Source: CAXNKH01 sp049296795
GTDB lineage: Bacteria; Pseudomonadota; Gammaproteobacteria; Burkholderiales; Burkholderiaceae_C
Assembly: GCA_049296795.1 (NCBI GenBank)
Contig: JBAQTC010000003.1
Coordinates: 1 to 32,433, forward strand
Direction of reading: 5' to 3'
Length of the DNA stretch: 32,433 nt
Shown in pieces: positions 1-5,795 of this stretch. Below the pieces are notes generated by a model. It saw only the letters and a list, made by a program, of their open reading frames with translations, made no database searches and was not told the origin of the DNA. The translations under genes and the position numbers were made by a program. How positions within the stretch are numbered: position 1 is the stretch's first letter; each line of letters opens with the position of its first letter.

Positions 1-231
1 GACGTTCGACTCGAAGCCGCATGCACCATGGCGCTCGGCCTAGGCACCAGCAAATACACGCATATTCGCGACATCTTGCTCAACCGGCGCGACCTACTGC
101 AAATCAGCACGGCCACTGAGTGGAGCACCGGGCGGCACCACAGTATGGTATGCCGACGTTGGAGGCCGTCCAACGTCGGCACCTGGGTCAAAAACTCGTC
201 GGCCAAAGTAACTACGCTCACATTTCGTTAG
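1..231 (+). pseudogene. IS21-type transposase (IstA-like) C-terminal remnant, cut by window edge
   Basis: The frame is open from base 1 to a stop at 229-231. Its first 35 or so residues (RLEAAC..ALGLGTSKYTHIRDIL) resemble the C-terminal stretch of IS21-family IstA transposases, where an RxEAAC-ALxLG motif is followed by Y-x-x-(I/V)-R-D-I-L. After about base 120 the match fades and the usual closing segment of IstA is not recognisable, so the end is probably frameshifted or replaced. No IstB partner follows. The real 5' part lies outside the window. I infer a relic of an insertion element bordering the accessory zone. An unrelated short ORF remains possible, since the match is from memory of the family pattern. 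Confidence 0.4.
152..180. repeat. Perfect 12-bp inverted repeat with 5-base loop
   Basis: GCCGACGTTGGA at 152-163 and its exact reverse complement at 169-180 enclose GGCCG. The GC-rich stem is strong, but no T-run follows on either strand, so it is not a typical intrinsic terminator. It lies at the end of the transposase remnant and about 120 bases before the antitoxin gene. Confidence 0.8.
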
Positions 232-259
232 AAAAGGATCTTGGATGCGATTAACGCCA

Positions 260-290
260 AAGTATGGTATGGTAATACCTCAAAATACTT
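260..290. promoter_or_regulatory. Nested palindrome, probable operator of the RHH antitoxin module
   Basis: AAGTAT (260-265) is mirrored by ATACTT (285-290), and inside them GGTAT (266-270) is mirrored by ATACC (275-279). The structure ends 12 bases before the antitoxin start. Ribbon-helix-helix antitoxins normally bind short symmetric repeats in their own promoter, so autoregulation is the natural reading. The half-motif AGTATGGTATG occurs a second time at 142-152. Confidence 0.55.
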
Positions 291-302
291 GGAAAGGCTG
301 CC

Positions 303-593
303 ATGACTGCTACTGCAGTTCGCCCTGTGGCGATCAAGATCGACGAGGACATCAAGGTCCGCCTCAAGCGTCTGGCCGATGCGCGTCAGCGCACATCGCA
401 CTGGCTGATGCGCGAGGCGATTACCAAGTATGTGGATCGCGAGGAAAAGCGTGAGGCCTTTCGCCAGGATACGCTAAAGGCTTGGGAGGCGTACCGCATC
501 ACCGGATTGCATGTGACTGCCGATGAGGCAGATGCTTGGTTCGATCAGATCGAACAGGGCAATGATATCGAGCCGCCCGTATGGCATGTTTGA
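303..593 (+). CDS. Ribbon-helix-helix (CopG/ParD-like) antitoxin
   Basis: This 96-residue protein has an N-terminal ribbon-helix-helix region, residues about 7-45 (VAIKIDEDIKVRLKRLADAR, then helix 2 with REAITKYV), followed by an acidic C-terminal half that would wrap the toxin. Such antitoxins neutralise a ParE/RelE-type toxin and repress their own operon. The start ATG at 303 has a GGAAAGG-type ribosome site about 6-11 bases upstream. The gene overlaps the downstream toxin gene by 13 bases, the usual coupled antitoxin-first order. A nested palindrome lies just upstream. The domain class is clear. Which named family (ParD, CopG, RelB-like) it belongs to is not. Confidence 0.85.
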   Translation: MTATAVRPVAIKIDEDIKVRLKRLADARQRTSHWLMREAITKYVDREEKREAFRQDTLKAWEAYRITGLHVTADEADAWFDQIEQGNDIEPPVWHV

Positions 594-877
594 TTTGGGC
601 ACCTTCGGCACTGCTCGATGTCCAGCGTCTCTATCGCTTCCTCGCACCCAAGAACATCGAGGCCGCCAAGCGGGCGGTGAAGGCAATCCGCAAAGGGGTA
701 AGGGTGGTGGAACAACAGCCTGGCATCGGCCGCCCTATTGATGACATGCCTGACGAATTCCGTGAGTGGATTATCGACTTCGGGGATAGTGGCTACATCG
801 CTCGATACCGGATCACCCCGGATGCCGTCACGATACTGGCCGTTCGGCATCAGAAAGAAGTTGGCATAACTGAATAA
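581..877 (+). CDS. ParE/RelE-superfamily toxin
   Basis: This 98-residue basic protein has the layout of the plasmid-stabilisation (ParE/RelE) fold: a start like (L)IWAPSALLDVQRLYRFL, a helical middle with KRAVKAIRKGV, a PGIGRP turn near residues 48-53, strands around GYIARYRI, and a closing I-L-A-V-R-H-Q-K-E motif near residues 85-93. ParE members poison DNA gyrase and RelE members cleave mRNA on the ribosome. The PGIGRP..RHQKE pattern favours the ParE branch, but the target cannot be decided from sequence. Translation is coupled to the antitoxin (13-base overlap). The gene ends only 16 bases before the long ORF that contains the heptanucleotide repeat. Confidence 0.85.
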   Translation: MACLIWAPSALLDVQRLYRFLAPKNIEAAKRAVKAIRKGVRVVEQQPGIGRPIDDMPDEFREWIIDFGDSGYIARYRITPDAVTILAVRHQKEVGITE

Positions 878-896
878 AGAAAATCACCCTGAAATG

Positions 897-973
897 CTCA
901 GAACTCAGAACTCAGAACTCAGAACTCAGAACTCAGAACTCAGGACTCAGGACTCAGGACTCAGGACTCAGGA
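897..973. repeat. Heptanucleotide tandem array, 11 units (6 x CTCAGAA then 5 x CTCAGGA)
   Basis: Counting directly, six exact CTCAGAA units are followed by five exact CTCAGGA units and a degenerate CTCATTG. Seven is not a multiple of three, so three units encode a heptapeptide (LRTQNSE type). The array has no stop in any + frame, while its - strand reading contains TGA. It separates the toxin gene from the CapD/FlaA1-like gene and lies in frame with an upstream ATG at 894. Confidence 0.95.
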
Positions 974-992
974 CTCATTGGGATTTCACATC

Positions 993-3116
993 ATGGGTGA
1001 AGCCATGATCGGTTTATTGAGCCGTGTTGCTGCACCTTTTCTGGCCTTACCTCGCCCCATTAAGCGCGGAGTTGTACTTGTCCTGGATGCAGCCCTGTGC
1101 GTTCTGTCGGTCTGGCTGGCGCTCTATCTGCGCAGTGGCAGTTTTATGCCCCTGTCAGGACCGGCCGTTTGGCCGACAGTGGCGTCGGTGGTGCTGGCGT
1201 TACCCCTGTTTATCACTTCAGGCCTTTACCGCGCCATCTTCCGGTATGGCGGAATGCCGGCGATGATGGCTGTGGTTCGGGCGATGTTGCTTTACGGCTT
1301 GGCGTTCGCCGCCATCTTTACGTTCTGGGGTGTCGATGGCGTGCCGCGCACGGTAGGGCTGATTCAGCCCATGCTGCTACTGCTGTTGGTCGGCGCTTCA
1401 CGCGCTGCTGCTCGGGTGTGGTTGGGTGGGCTTTACCACCAGCAACTGCGCAAAGCCGCCTTACCCCAGGTGCTAATTTACGGCGCCGGCAGTGCGGGTC
1501 GCCAACTGGCTTCGGCCATGGCTAACAGCCCCGAAATTCGGGTGGTGGGCTTTCTGGAAGACGATGACCGTCTGCATGGCCACGTGCTCAATGGGCTGCC
1601 CATCCACAACCCGGCTAACTTGGCTGCGGTGTTAAACGGCACGATGATCACCGATGTGTTGCTGGCACTGCCCAGCGTGTCGCGCCAGCGGCGTAATGAC
1701 ATCATCAATGCACTCAAGCCCCACAAGTTGGCCGTGCGCACCCTGCCAGGCCTGAGCGACATTGCCACCGGCAAGGTCAGCATGAGTGATGTGCGCGAGC
1801 TCGACATTGACGACCTGTTGGGCCGAGAACCAGTCAAACCCAACGGTTTGCTGCTCAACCTCAACACCCACAACAAAACCGTGCTGGTGACCGGGGCCGG
1901 GGGCAGCATCGGCAGCGAACTGTGCCGCCAGATCCTCAAGACCAAACCGAAGCAGTTGTTGTTGGTGGAGATGAGCGAATTTGCCCTCTACCAGATCCAC
2001 CAGGAGCTGCAAGCCATTCTGACTGGCGAACGGCCCGGTGTGAACGAGCCGGTGGAGAGTGAATCATCCGAGACGCCAGAGGTCAAGGACGGGCCAGAGA
2101 TCGAAATCGTTCCCCTGCTGGCCTCGGTCTGTGATGAAGTGCGCATGCAAGAGATCATGGACACCTGGAGGCCGCACACGGTCTACCACGCAGCGGCCTA
2201 CAAGCATGTGCCCTTGGTCGAACACAACGCGGCTGAAGGGGTGCGCAACAATGTTTGGGGCACACGGGTCTGTGCCGAAGCCGCCGTACGCAACGGGGTG
2301 CACAAATTTGTCCTGATCAGCACTGACAAAGCCGTGCGCCCGACCAACATCATGGGGGCCACCAAACGATTGGCCGAAATGGTGCTCCAGTCGCTGGCTG
2401 AAATGAACGCCGAACCAACCGCCGCTGCGAGCGGCTCGCCCAAACTCTCGCCTGATCTGTCGCCCAAGTTGCAAGCCAAGCCGCAGGGGATCACGCGGAC
2501 ATTTTTTTCGATGGTGCGTTTTGGCAATGTGCTCGGCAGCAGTGGCTCGGTGGTTCCGCTGTTTCGCGAGCAGATTAAAAACGGCGGCCCCATCACGTTG
2601 ACCCACACCGACATCACCCGCTATTTCATGACCATTCCTGAGGCCGCCCAGTTGGTGATCCAGGCCGGGGCCATGGGGACAGGGGGTGATGTGTTTGTGC
2701 TCGATATGGGTCAGCCGGTGCGTATTGTCGACCTGGCCACACGCATGGTGGAGTTGTCGGGACTGACGCTTAAGAACGAAACCCAGACCCAAGGCGATAT
2801 TGAAATCAGCGTCACCGGCCTGCGCCCGGGTGAAAAGCTGTATGAAGAGCTGCTGATTGGCAACGACCCCAGGCCCACCCATCACCCCCGCATCATGAAG
2901 GCGCACGAAGACTTCCTGCCCTGGCAGCAGTTGCAAACCGAGCTAGATTCCCTGGACCTGGTTGTGAGCGTGAATGATGTGCCGGTGCTTCGGACCTTGT
3001 TGCAACAACTGGTGCCGGGCTATCAGCCCAGCGCCGAAGTCCATGATTGGGTCCACCTTGAGCTGGAGCGTCAGGGAATGCGCATAGGGGACGATTACCG
3101 GGTGAATTCGTTTTGA
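993..3116 (+). CDS. FlaA1/CapD/WbpM-type membrane nucleotide-sugar 4,6-dehydratase/epimerase
   Basis: From ATG 993 the protein has 707 residues. The first 140 or so form four hydrophobic helices; then comes a CoA-binding-like Rossmann segment (YGAGSAG, about residues 167-173), and then the catalytic SDR domain with VTGAGGSIGSELC at about 299-311, HAAAYKHVP near 398-405 and STDKAVRPTNIMGATKR near 443-459. This is the membrane-anchored family that converts UDP-N-acetylhexosamines for surface polysaccharide or glycan synthesis. Two low-complexity insertions are visible (about residues 345-370 and 472-500, Pro/Ser/Glu-rich). The frame is open back to ATG 894 through the heptanucleotide array. I prefer 993 (or ATG 1005, preceded by GGGTGA) because the family N-terminus begins there and 894 has no ribosome site. 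vanZ-like gene follows after 14 bases. Confidence 0.93.
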   Translation: MGEAMIGLLSRVAAPFLALPRPIKRGVVLVLDAALCVLSVWLALYLRSGSFMPLSGPAVWPTVASVVLALPLFITSGLYRAIFRYGGMPAMMAVVRAMLLYGLAFAAIFTFWGVDGVPRTVGLIQPMLLLLLVGASRAAARVWLGGLYHQQLRKAALPQVLIYGAGSAGRQLASAMANSPEIRVVGFLEDDDRLHGHVLNGLPIHNPANLAAVLNGTMITDVLLALPSVSRQRRNDIINALKPHKLAVRTLPGLSDIATGKVSMSDVRELDIDDLLGREPVKPNGLLLNLNTHNKTVLVTGAGGSIGSELCRQILKTKPKQLLLVEMSEFALYQIHQELQAILTGERPGVNEPVESESSETPEVKDGPEIEIVPLLASVCDEVRMQEIMDTWRPHTVYHAAAYKHVPLVEHNAAEGVRNNVWGTRVCAEAAVRNGVHKFVLISTDKAVRPTNIMGATKRLAEMVLQSLAEMNAEPTAAASGSPKLSPDLSPKLQAKPQGITRTFFSMVRFGNVLGSSGSVVPLFREQIKNGGPITLTHTDITRYFMTIPEAAQLVIQAGAMGTGGDVFVLDMGQPVRIVDLATRMVELSGLTLKNETQTQGDIEISVTGLRPGEKLYEELLIGNDPRPTHHPRIMKAHEDFLPWQQLQTELDSLDLVVSVNDVPVLRTLLQQLVPGYQPSAEVHDWVHLELERQGMRIGDDYRVNSF

Positions 3117-3130
3117 CGGAGAGATTTTTA

Positions 3131-3481
3131 ATGGCTTGGATGCGTGTCGGTTGGTATCTGGCGATGGCTTTGGTGACGGTGCTTGCGTTGTTGCCGGTAG
3201 AGCACTTGCAACTGCCGGTGTTTGAATGGTGGGACAAGGCGCAACACGCGCTGGCCTTTGTGGTGTTGACCGGCTGGGCTATGCTGCTGTGGCCGTCCAG
3301 GGTCTCACGCGTGGTGCCAGGCATGCTGGCCTATGGTGGGGCCATCGAATTGGCGCAATGGGCTGTTGGCTGGCGTTTTGCCGAATGGTCCGATCTGGCC
3401 GCAGATGCCGTGGGGGTGTTGTTGGCCTGGATGCTTGTAGGCTGGGTACGGCGTTGTCAAAGCGTGGGGTATAAAAGCTGA
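3131..3481 (+). CDS. VanZ-like small membrane protein
   Basis: This 116-residue protein has about four hydrophobic segments, the conserved DKAQHALAF motif after the first helix and an E-x-x-Q...R-x-x-E-W-S-D-L-x-A-D-x-x-G pattern in the second half. These are hallmarks of the VanZ family, named for a teicoplanin-resistance accessory gene but found widely beside polysaccharide loci with no known biochemical role. ATG 3131 is chosen because GGAGAG lies 6 bases upstream; a TTG at 3113 would overlap the preceding stop. It probably shares a transcript with the FlaA1/CapD-like gene and closes that unit, since the next gene runs towards it. Confidence 0.85.
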   Translation: MAWMRVGWYLAMALVTVLALLPVEHLQLPVFEWWDKAQHALAFVVLTGWAMLLWPSRVSRVVPGMLAYGGAIELAQWAVGWRFAEWSDLAADAVGVLLAWMLVGWVRRCQSVGYKS

Positions 3482-3600
3482 ACGGTAGGTCGGTTCGTTG
3501 AGCGAAAACTTCATGCATTTCTCCGACCCCCCGCTTCTTCCGGCCAGAGCAGTAGAAGCGCTGAATGGTCGTGGTTCCTGTGTGTCGGTCAGTGATGGCT

Positions 3601-4014
3601 TCAAACGAAAGTAGCGGGTGAAACTCCAAAGCGTTGGCTGAGAGCCCGTACTTGGCGAATATTGAGGTCACGTTTTCCTGTAAGGACTTCAGAAACCACG
3701 CCTTGACTGCCAATCTCGTGCAGATCGCTTTGCTTGATACCGTGTTGCTCCATCAGAAACTTTAGTGCCTGCACGCCGGTGACGTCGGGCAGCGGATGGT
3801 GTTCGGCCTCAAAGTCCTCGATCAGGTCACCGACGATATCGACCAGACCCATAGCTGGATGGCTTTCGTCACCGGTGGCCTCATCGAGCAGAGCTTCGAG
3901 CATCGCCACCATCTGTTGGTAGTGCGCTTCGTCCCGGATGGGTGCGATATCCGTGGCGATGCGAAAGGTCTCCCACGCAGGGAGCAGATACTTCACTTGG
4001 ATGTGAGCATTCAT
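3601..4014 (-). CDS. higA: HigA-type antitoxin with C-terminal XRE helix-turn-helix
   Basis: This 137-residue protein has an N-terminal part that contacts the toxin and a C-terminal helix-turn-helix at about residues 85-135 (ALKFLMEQHGIKQSDL, then VSEVLTGKRDLNIRQVRALSQRFGVSPATF). The pattern is that of HigA antitoxins partnered with HigB toxins, which also repress their own promoter. ATG 4014 is preferred to ATG 4023 because an AAGGAGG ribosome site lies 9 bases before it and it gives the classical ATGA overlap with the toxin stop. ATG 4023 sits directly against the same ribosome site. The gene is second in a toxin-first operon, and it converges with the vanZ-like gene across a 119-base gap in which I see no clear terminator. 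Confidence 0.9.
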   Translation of the reverse strand: MNAHIQVKYLLPAWETFRIATDIAPIRDEAHYQQMVAMLEALLDEATGDESHPAMGLVDIVGDLIEDFEAEHHPLPDVTGVQALKFLMEQHGIKQSDLHEIGSQGVVSEVLTGKRDLNIRQVRALSQRFGVSPATFV

Positions 4015-4298
4015 GATTTCCATCCTCCTTGATCGTATTCCCGGTGCGTCAGCACCGCTTTGATGTAGACAATCTGCTTTTCGAACCGGATGTATGCGAT
4101 CAAACGGTATGTGTTTCCGCCGATGTCGAATACCGTCAATTCACCGACCTTGTCTATGGCATTGAAGGCAGTCTTCAGTGCGGACCAGTGGTCAAATCGA
4201 TTCTTCTCAATCACGCTACGCCAGCCCTGCAAGGGCTCACCAGCTTGAGGGTGCAGCGCAGCAAAGGCTCGCAGCGCACGGTTGCTGATGATTTTCAT
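4011..4298 (-). CDS. higB: HigB-type toxin (mRNA interferase family)
   Basis: This 95-residue protein starts MKIISNRALRAFAALHP and carries the family features W-R-x-x-I in the N-terminal helix region, then A-F-N-A-I-D-K-V-G, a V-F-D-I-x-G-N-x-Y-R-L-I strand pair and a C-terminal I-Y-I-K-A-V-L-T-H-x-E-Y-D segment. That is the HigB_toxin family, ribosome-dependent mRNA cleaving toxins with a RelE-like fold. The open frame runs further upstream, but ATG 4298 starts the conserved protein and lies 6 bases after a good -10 hexamer, so the mRNA is probably leaderless. Antitoxin higA overlaps it by 4 bases. The toxin-first order is normal for higBA. Confidence 0.9.
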   Translation of the reverse strand: MKIISNRALRAFAALHPQAGEPLQGWRSVIEKNRFDHWSALKTAFNAIDKVGELTVFDIGGNTYRLIAYIRFEKQIVYIKAVLTHREYDQGGWKS

Positions 4299-4304
4299 GA
4301 CCCG

Positions 4305-4332
4305 AGTATATCTCGTTTTGAGATATTTGCAA
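4305..4332 (-). promoter_or_regulatory. higBA promoter with embedded palindrome; probable leaderless start
   Basis: On the - strand, TTGCAA (4332-4327) serves as -35 and TATACT (4310-4305) as -10 with a 16-base spacer. A perfect inverted repeat ATATCTC-5-GAGATAT (4308-4326) fills the spacer and enters the -10, a good site for HigA autorepression. Only 6 bases separate the -10 from the toxin ATG, so transcription should begin at or next to that ATG. A second TTGCAA lies at 4338-4343. Confidence 0.6.
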
Positions 4333-4441
4333 ATTGCTTGCAAGGAATTTAAGGACAGGCCAATGGCTTGATGCAGTCTGCCAGCGTCCACGATGGCCAC
4401 AGCATCGCCGCCCGCCGTTTTGCGGGTTTTGAAACCGTTGT

Positions 4442-4540
4442 TCAAATAGACGTCTCAATATGGCTGCACAGCGTGGACAGGTAGATGTCCGTTCGCTTTT
4501 CGAGCTTTGCGACGGAAGGTTGACCCCTGCTGACTAGGTC
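4442..4540 (-). pseudogene. Tail fragment of an XRE-family helix-turn-helix regulator
   Basis: The - strand frame from 4540 reads DLVSRGQPSVAKLEKRTDIY and then LSTLCSHIE before an early stop at 4444-4442. The segment QPSVAKLEKRTDxYLSTLxSxIE is typical of the recognition helix and following helix of XRE/HigA-like regulators. There is no start and no N-terminal half: the frame disappears into the end of the BrnA-like gene. I read it as a decayed antitoxin or regulator fragment between two live modules. Its reading frame differs from that of brnA. Confidence 0.55.
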
Positions 4541-4802
4541 AACGAGACTGAGCCAAATCGCTTTCTAGGAGCATTCGGACGTACCTGGTGTACGGCACAC
4601 CTTTTGCTTTTGCGCGACCTTTAAGGCCTGCCAGGAGGGCTTCGGGAAGGCGCAAATGCAACGCTGCAGACTTCGGTTCAACTTCGAAGCGCATGGGCTT
4701 AAACCCAGAGAGATCGAACTTGGACAAGTCCGATGTTTCAACGAATTTTTCGGTTTCGGCATCACTGTGCAGCGAGGGCATTGGCTTAGATTTGACGTTC
4801 AT
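4539..4802 (-). CDS. brnA: BrnA-like antitoxin (CopG/RHH-type C-terminus)
   Basis: This 87-residue protein has an N-terminal acidic stretch with E-K-F-V-E-T-S-D-L-S-x-F-D-L-S-G-F-K-P-M-R-F-E and a C-terminal ribbon-helix-helix (LHLRLPEALLAGLKGRAKAK, then PYTRYVRMLLE). This is the BrnA/CopG antitoxin pattern found after BrnT toxins. It should neutralise the toxin by wrapping it and repress the operon as a DNA-binding dimer. A strong AAGGAGG ribosome site lies about 9 bases before the ATG at 4802, inside the toxin gene, so the antitoxin can be made in excess. It overlaps the toxin by 17 bases. Confidence 0.85.
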   Translation of the reverse strand: MNVKSKPMPSLHSDAETEKFVETSDLSKFDLSGFKPMRFEVEPKSAALHLRLPEALLAGLKGRAKAKGVPYTRYVRMLLESDLAQSR

Positions 4803-5070
4803 AATGGGCTACCTCCTTCTGGTGCATGAAACGGGCACCGATTGGCCTTAAAACGGTTTTGCTACTGATCTTTCTCAGCATAAAAACCAGGAACACGTAA
4901 CGCCCGGCTGGCGTCTTTCCGATTGCTCTCATGCGTGGCTCGTCTGGATTGAGGTCGGGCATCACGGCGGGAGTTCCCATCAAAACGGCCTCGATTTCCT
5001 CACGCGAAACGCCATGTTTGCCGCATTTGGGCCAATTGCCATCATCCCAATCGAAACCTTCGATCTTCAT
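4786..5070 (-). CDS. brnT: BrnT-family toxin
   Basis: This 94-residue protein starts MKIEGFDWDDGNWPKCGKHG and continues with V-S-R-E-E-I-E-A-V-L, an internal R-A-I-G-K-T-x-x-G-R-Y-V-F-L-V-F strand pair and a C-terminal L-R-P-I-G-A-R-x-M-H-x-K-E segment. These are the signatures of the BrnT family, a RelE-fold ribonuclease-type toxin first described in Brucella. The ATG at 5070 is at a family-typical place. There is no good ribosome site; a -10-like TATCAT stands 6 bases upstream, suggesting a leaderless transcript. The gene is first in a toxin-antitoxin pair with brnA. Confidence 0.88.
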   Translation of the reverse strand: MKIEGFDWDDGNWPKCGKHGVSREEIEAVLMGTPAVMPDLNPDEPRMRAIGKTPAGRYVFLVFMLRKISSKTVLRPIGARFMHQKEVAHYERQI

Positions 5071-5076
5071 GGCTCA

Positions 5077-5105
5077 ATGATACACAAAAGTGTAGACAAA
5101 AGCCA
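5077..5105 (-). promoter_or_regulatory. brnTA promoter with embedded palindrome; probable leaderless start
   Basis: On the - strand, TGGCTT (5105-5100) and TATCAT (5082-5077) are 17 bases apart. The perfect inverted repeat TACAC-AAAA-GTGTA (5081-5094) lies between them and overlaps the -10. The gap from -10 to toxin ATG is 6 bases, exactly as in the neighbouring higBA promoter. The -35 is weak, consistent with a regulated promoter. Confidence 0.5.
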
Positions 5106-5353
5106 CTCTCCCATCCTTTGATTTTTTAGACGATCTGCGTGAGACGCTATACCGCACACTCTCAAGCCGTGGCAATCTGACCTTCAGGACACTCAGCGCC
5201 GTGCTCAAGGCCACTGGCTTGAAATTCGGCGTCTCTGCCCACAAAGCTGAGCGGTCAATTTCACAATGCAACATGGACAACAGCCCGAAGTTTTCCTCAT
5301 TGACCCGTTTGGGTCCTCAGGAGTTGGTGTCCTTTTTCCGGTCAAAGGTATGA
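5105..5353 (+). pseudogene. Antidote-like (HigA/XRE type) C-terminal remnant
   Basis: The + frame reads LPSFDFLDDLRETLYRTLSS and then RGNLTFRTLSAVLKATGLKF before trailing into unrelated sequence and stopping at 5351. The part at about 5120-5250 resembles the C-terminal HTH of addiction-module antidote proteins (R-E-x-L-Y-x-x-L-S-x-x-G-N-x-x-F-x-T-x-x-x-V-x-x-A-x-G-L-K). There is no start codon or N-terminal part, no toxin partner, and it faces away from brnTA. I infer a broken antitoxin gene. The boundaries are those of the open frame, and only the middle is convincing. Confidence 0.5.
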
Positions 5354-5379
5354 AACCGGAACTGCAATACATAGTGATC

Positions 5380-5496
5380 TCATAGGTTCTTTGTGTGGAT
5401 TGAGGCATTCACGGTAGGCCAAGCCCCTTTAAATTCGGCAACTTCGCTCAGTAAATTGAGCAATTCAGCGGTAATTTGGATGGTGTCGGTGTTCAT
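5380..5496 (-). pseudogene. Fic-family N-terminal remnant
   Basis: The - strand ATG at 5496 opens a 38-codon frame. Its first 25 or so residues (IQITAELLNLLSEVAEFKGA, then W) match the start of a large group of Fic/DOC-fold AMP-transferase-like proteins, which begin with I-T-x-E-L-L-x-L-L-x-E-x-x-E-F-K-G-A-W-R. The frame then changes to unrelated residues and stops. The catalytic Fic core (HPFxxGNGR) is absent. I read it as the decayed first piece of a fic gene, consistent with the other toxin-antitoxin relics around it. Confidence 0.5.
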
Positions 5497-5533
5497 GACA
5501 CCGAATGTACGCCTGACTAGACCGGATTTCCAG

Positions 5534-5607
5534 CCTGAATAGACCTGAATAAGCGGTGAATGATTGCTGTGCGCGGGCCTGATTGGAGACCTGATTAAGC
5601 CTGAATA
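5534..5607. repeat. Five short copies of CCTGA(A/T)T(A/G), two within a 14-bp direct repeat
   Basis: Copies begin at 5534, 5544, 5578, 5590 and 5600. Two lie in nearly identical 14-mers, AGACCTGAATAAGC (5541-5554) and AGACCTGATTAAGC (5587-5600). The stretch 5500-5650 has no convincing coding frame. Function unknown. Confidence 0.6.
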
Positions 5608-5658
5608 ATCCGCCGATTCGACTCCCAGTTGCTTTGCTTGTTCAGGTTGACCCTACAG

Positions 5659-5691
5659 ACACCGTAGTTGCACTTGGAACTACGGTGTTTT
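5659..5691 (+). terminator. Strong intrinsic terminator-like hairpin
   Basis: An exact 11-bp stem (ACACCGTAGTT at 5659-5669, AACTACGGTGT at 5678-5688) with an 8-base loop is followed by TTTTCGTTT. It points along the + strand. No intact + strand gene lies before it except the antidote-like remnant, so it may end a lost gene's transcript or a small RNA. Confidence 0.7.
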
Positions 5692-5754
5692 CGTTTGCAA
5701 GCCGGTAAAAGCAATGCGAGCCCACGCTGCCGGCCAAGGGGCGATAGTGAATGC

Positions 5755-5760
5755 GATAAT
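5755..5760 (+). promoter_or_regulatory. Possible -10 element for the 457-residue protein gene
   Basis: GATAAT stands 35 bases before the start codon. No good -35 hexamer is visible at the normal distance (GGCCAA at 17 bases), so the call is tentative. Confidence 0.25.
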
Positions 5761-5795
5761 CACGCGGCATATTTATTCTCATCTCCAAGGCACTC

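Noticed and set aside
894..992. ATG 894 as the true start of the FlaA1/CapD-like gene
   Set aside because: No ribosome site precedes it and the added residues are only the repeat-encoded heptapeptides; 993 is the more natural start. The alternative is retained as a hypothesis in the repeat finding.
2064..2936. 290-residue ORF on the - strand inside the FlaA1/CapD-like gene
   Set aside because: Exact antisense to a gene with clear family motifs; the composition is that of a shadow frame and there is no start context.
3305..3604. 99-residue - strand ORF from a TTG at the end of higA, over the vanZ-like gene
   Set aside because: No ribosome site, no recognisable family, and it overlaps a well-supported gene on the other strand. 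The non-overlapping part (3482-3600) could be a repeated intergenic sequence, but I cannot show this.
4411..4430. Terminator CCCGC-6-GCGGG with TTTT on the + strand
   Set aside because: The stem is only five pairs, and no + strand gene ends there.
5600..5640. tRNA 3' end or integration site suggested by GATTCGACTCC
   Set aside because: The bases around it do not form a T stem or acceptor stem, and no integrase gene is near.
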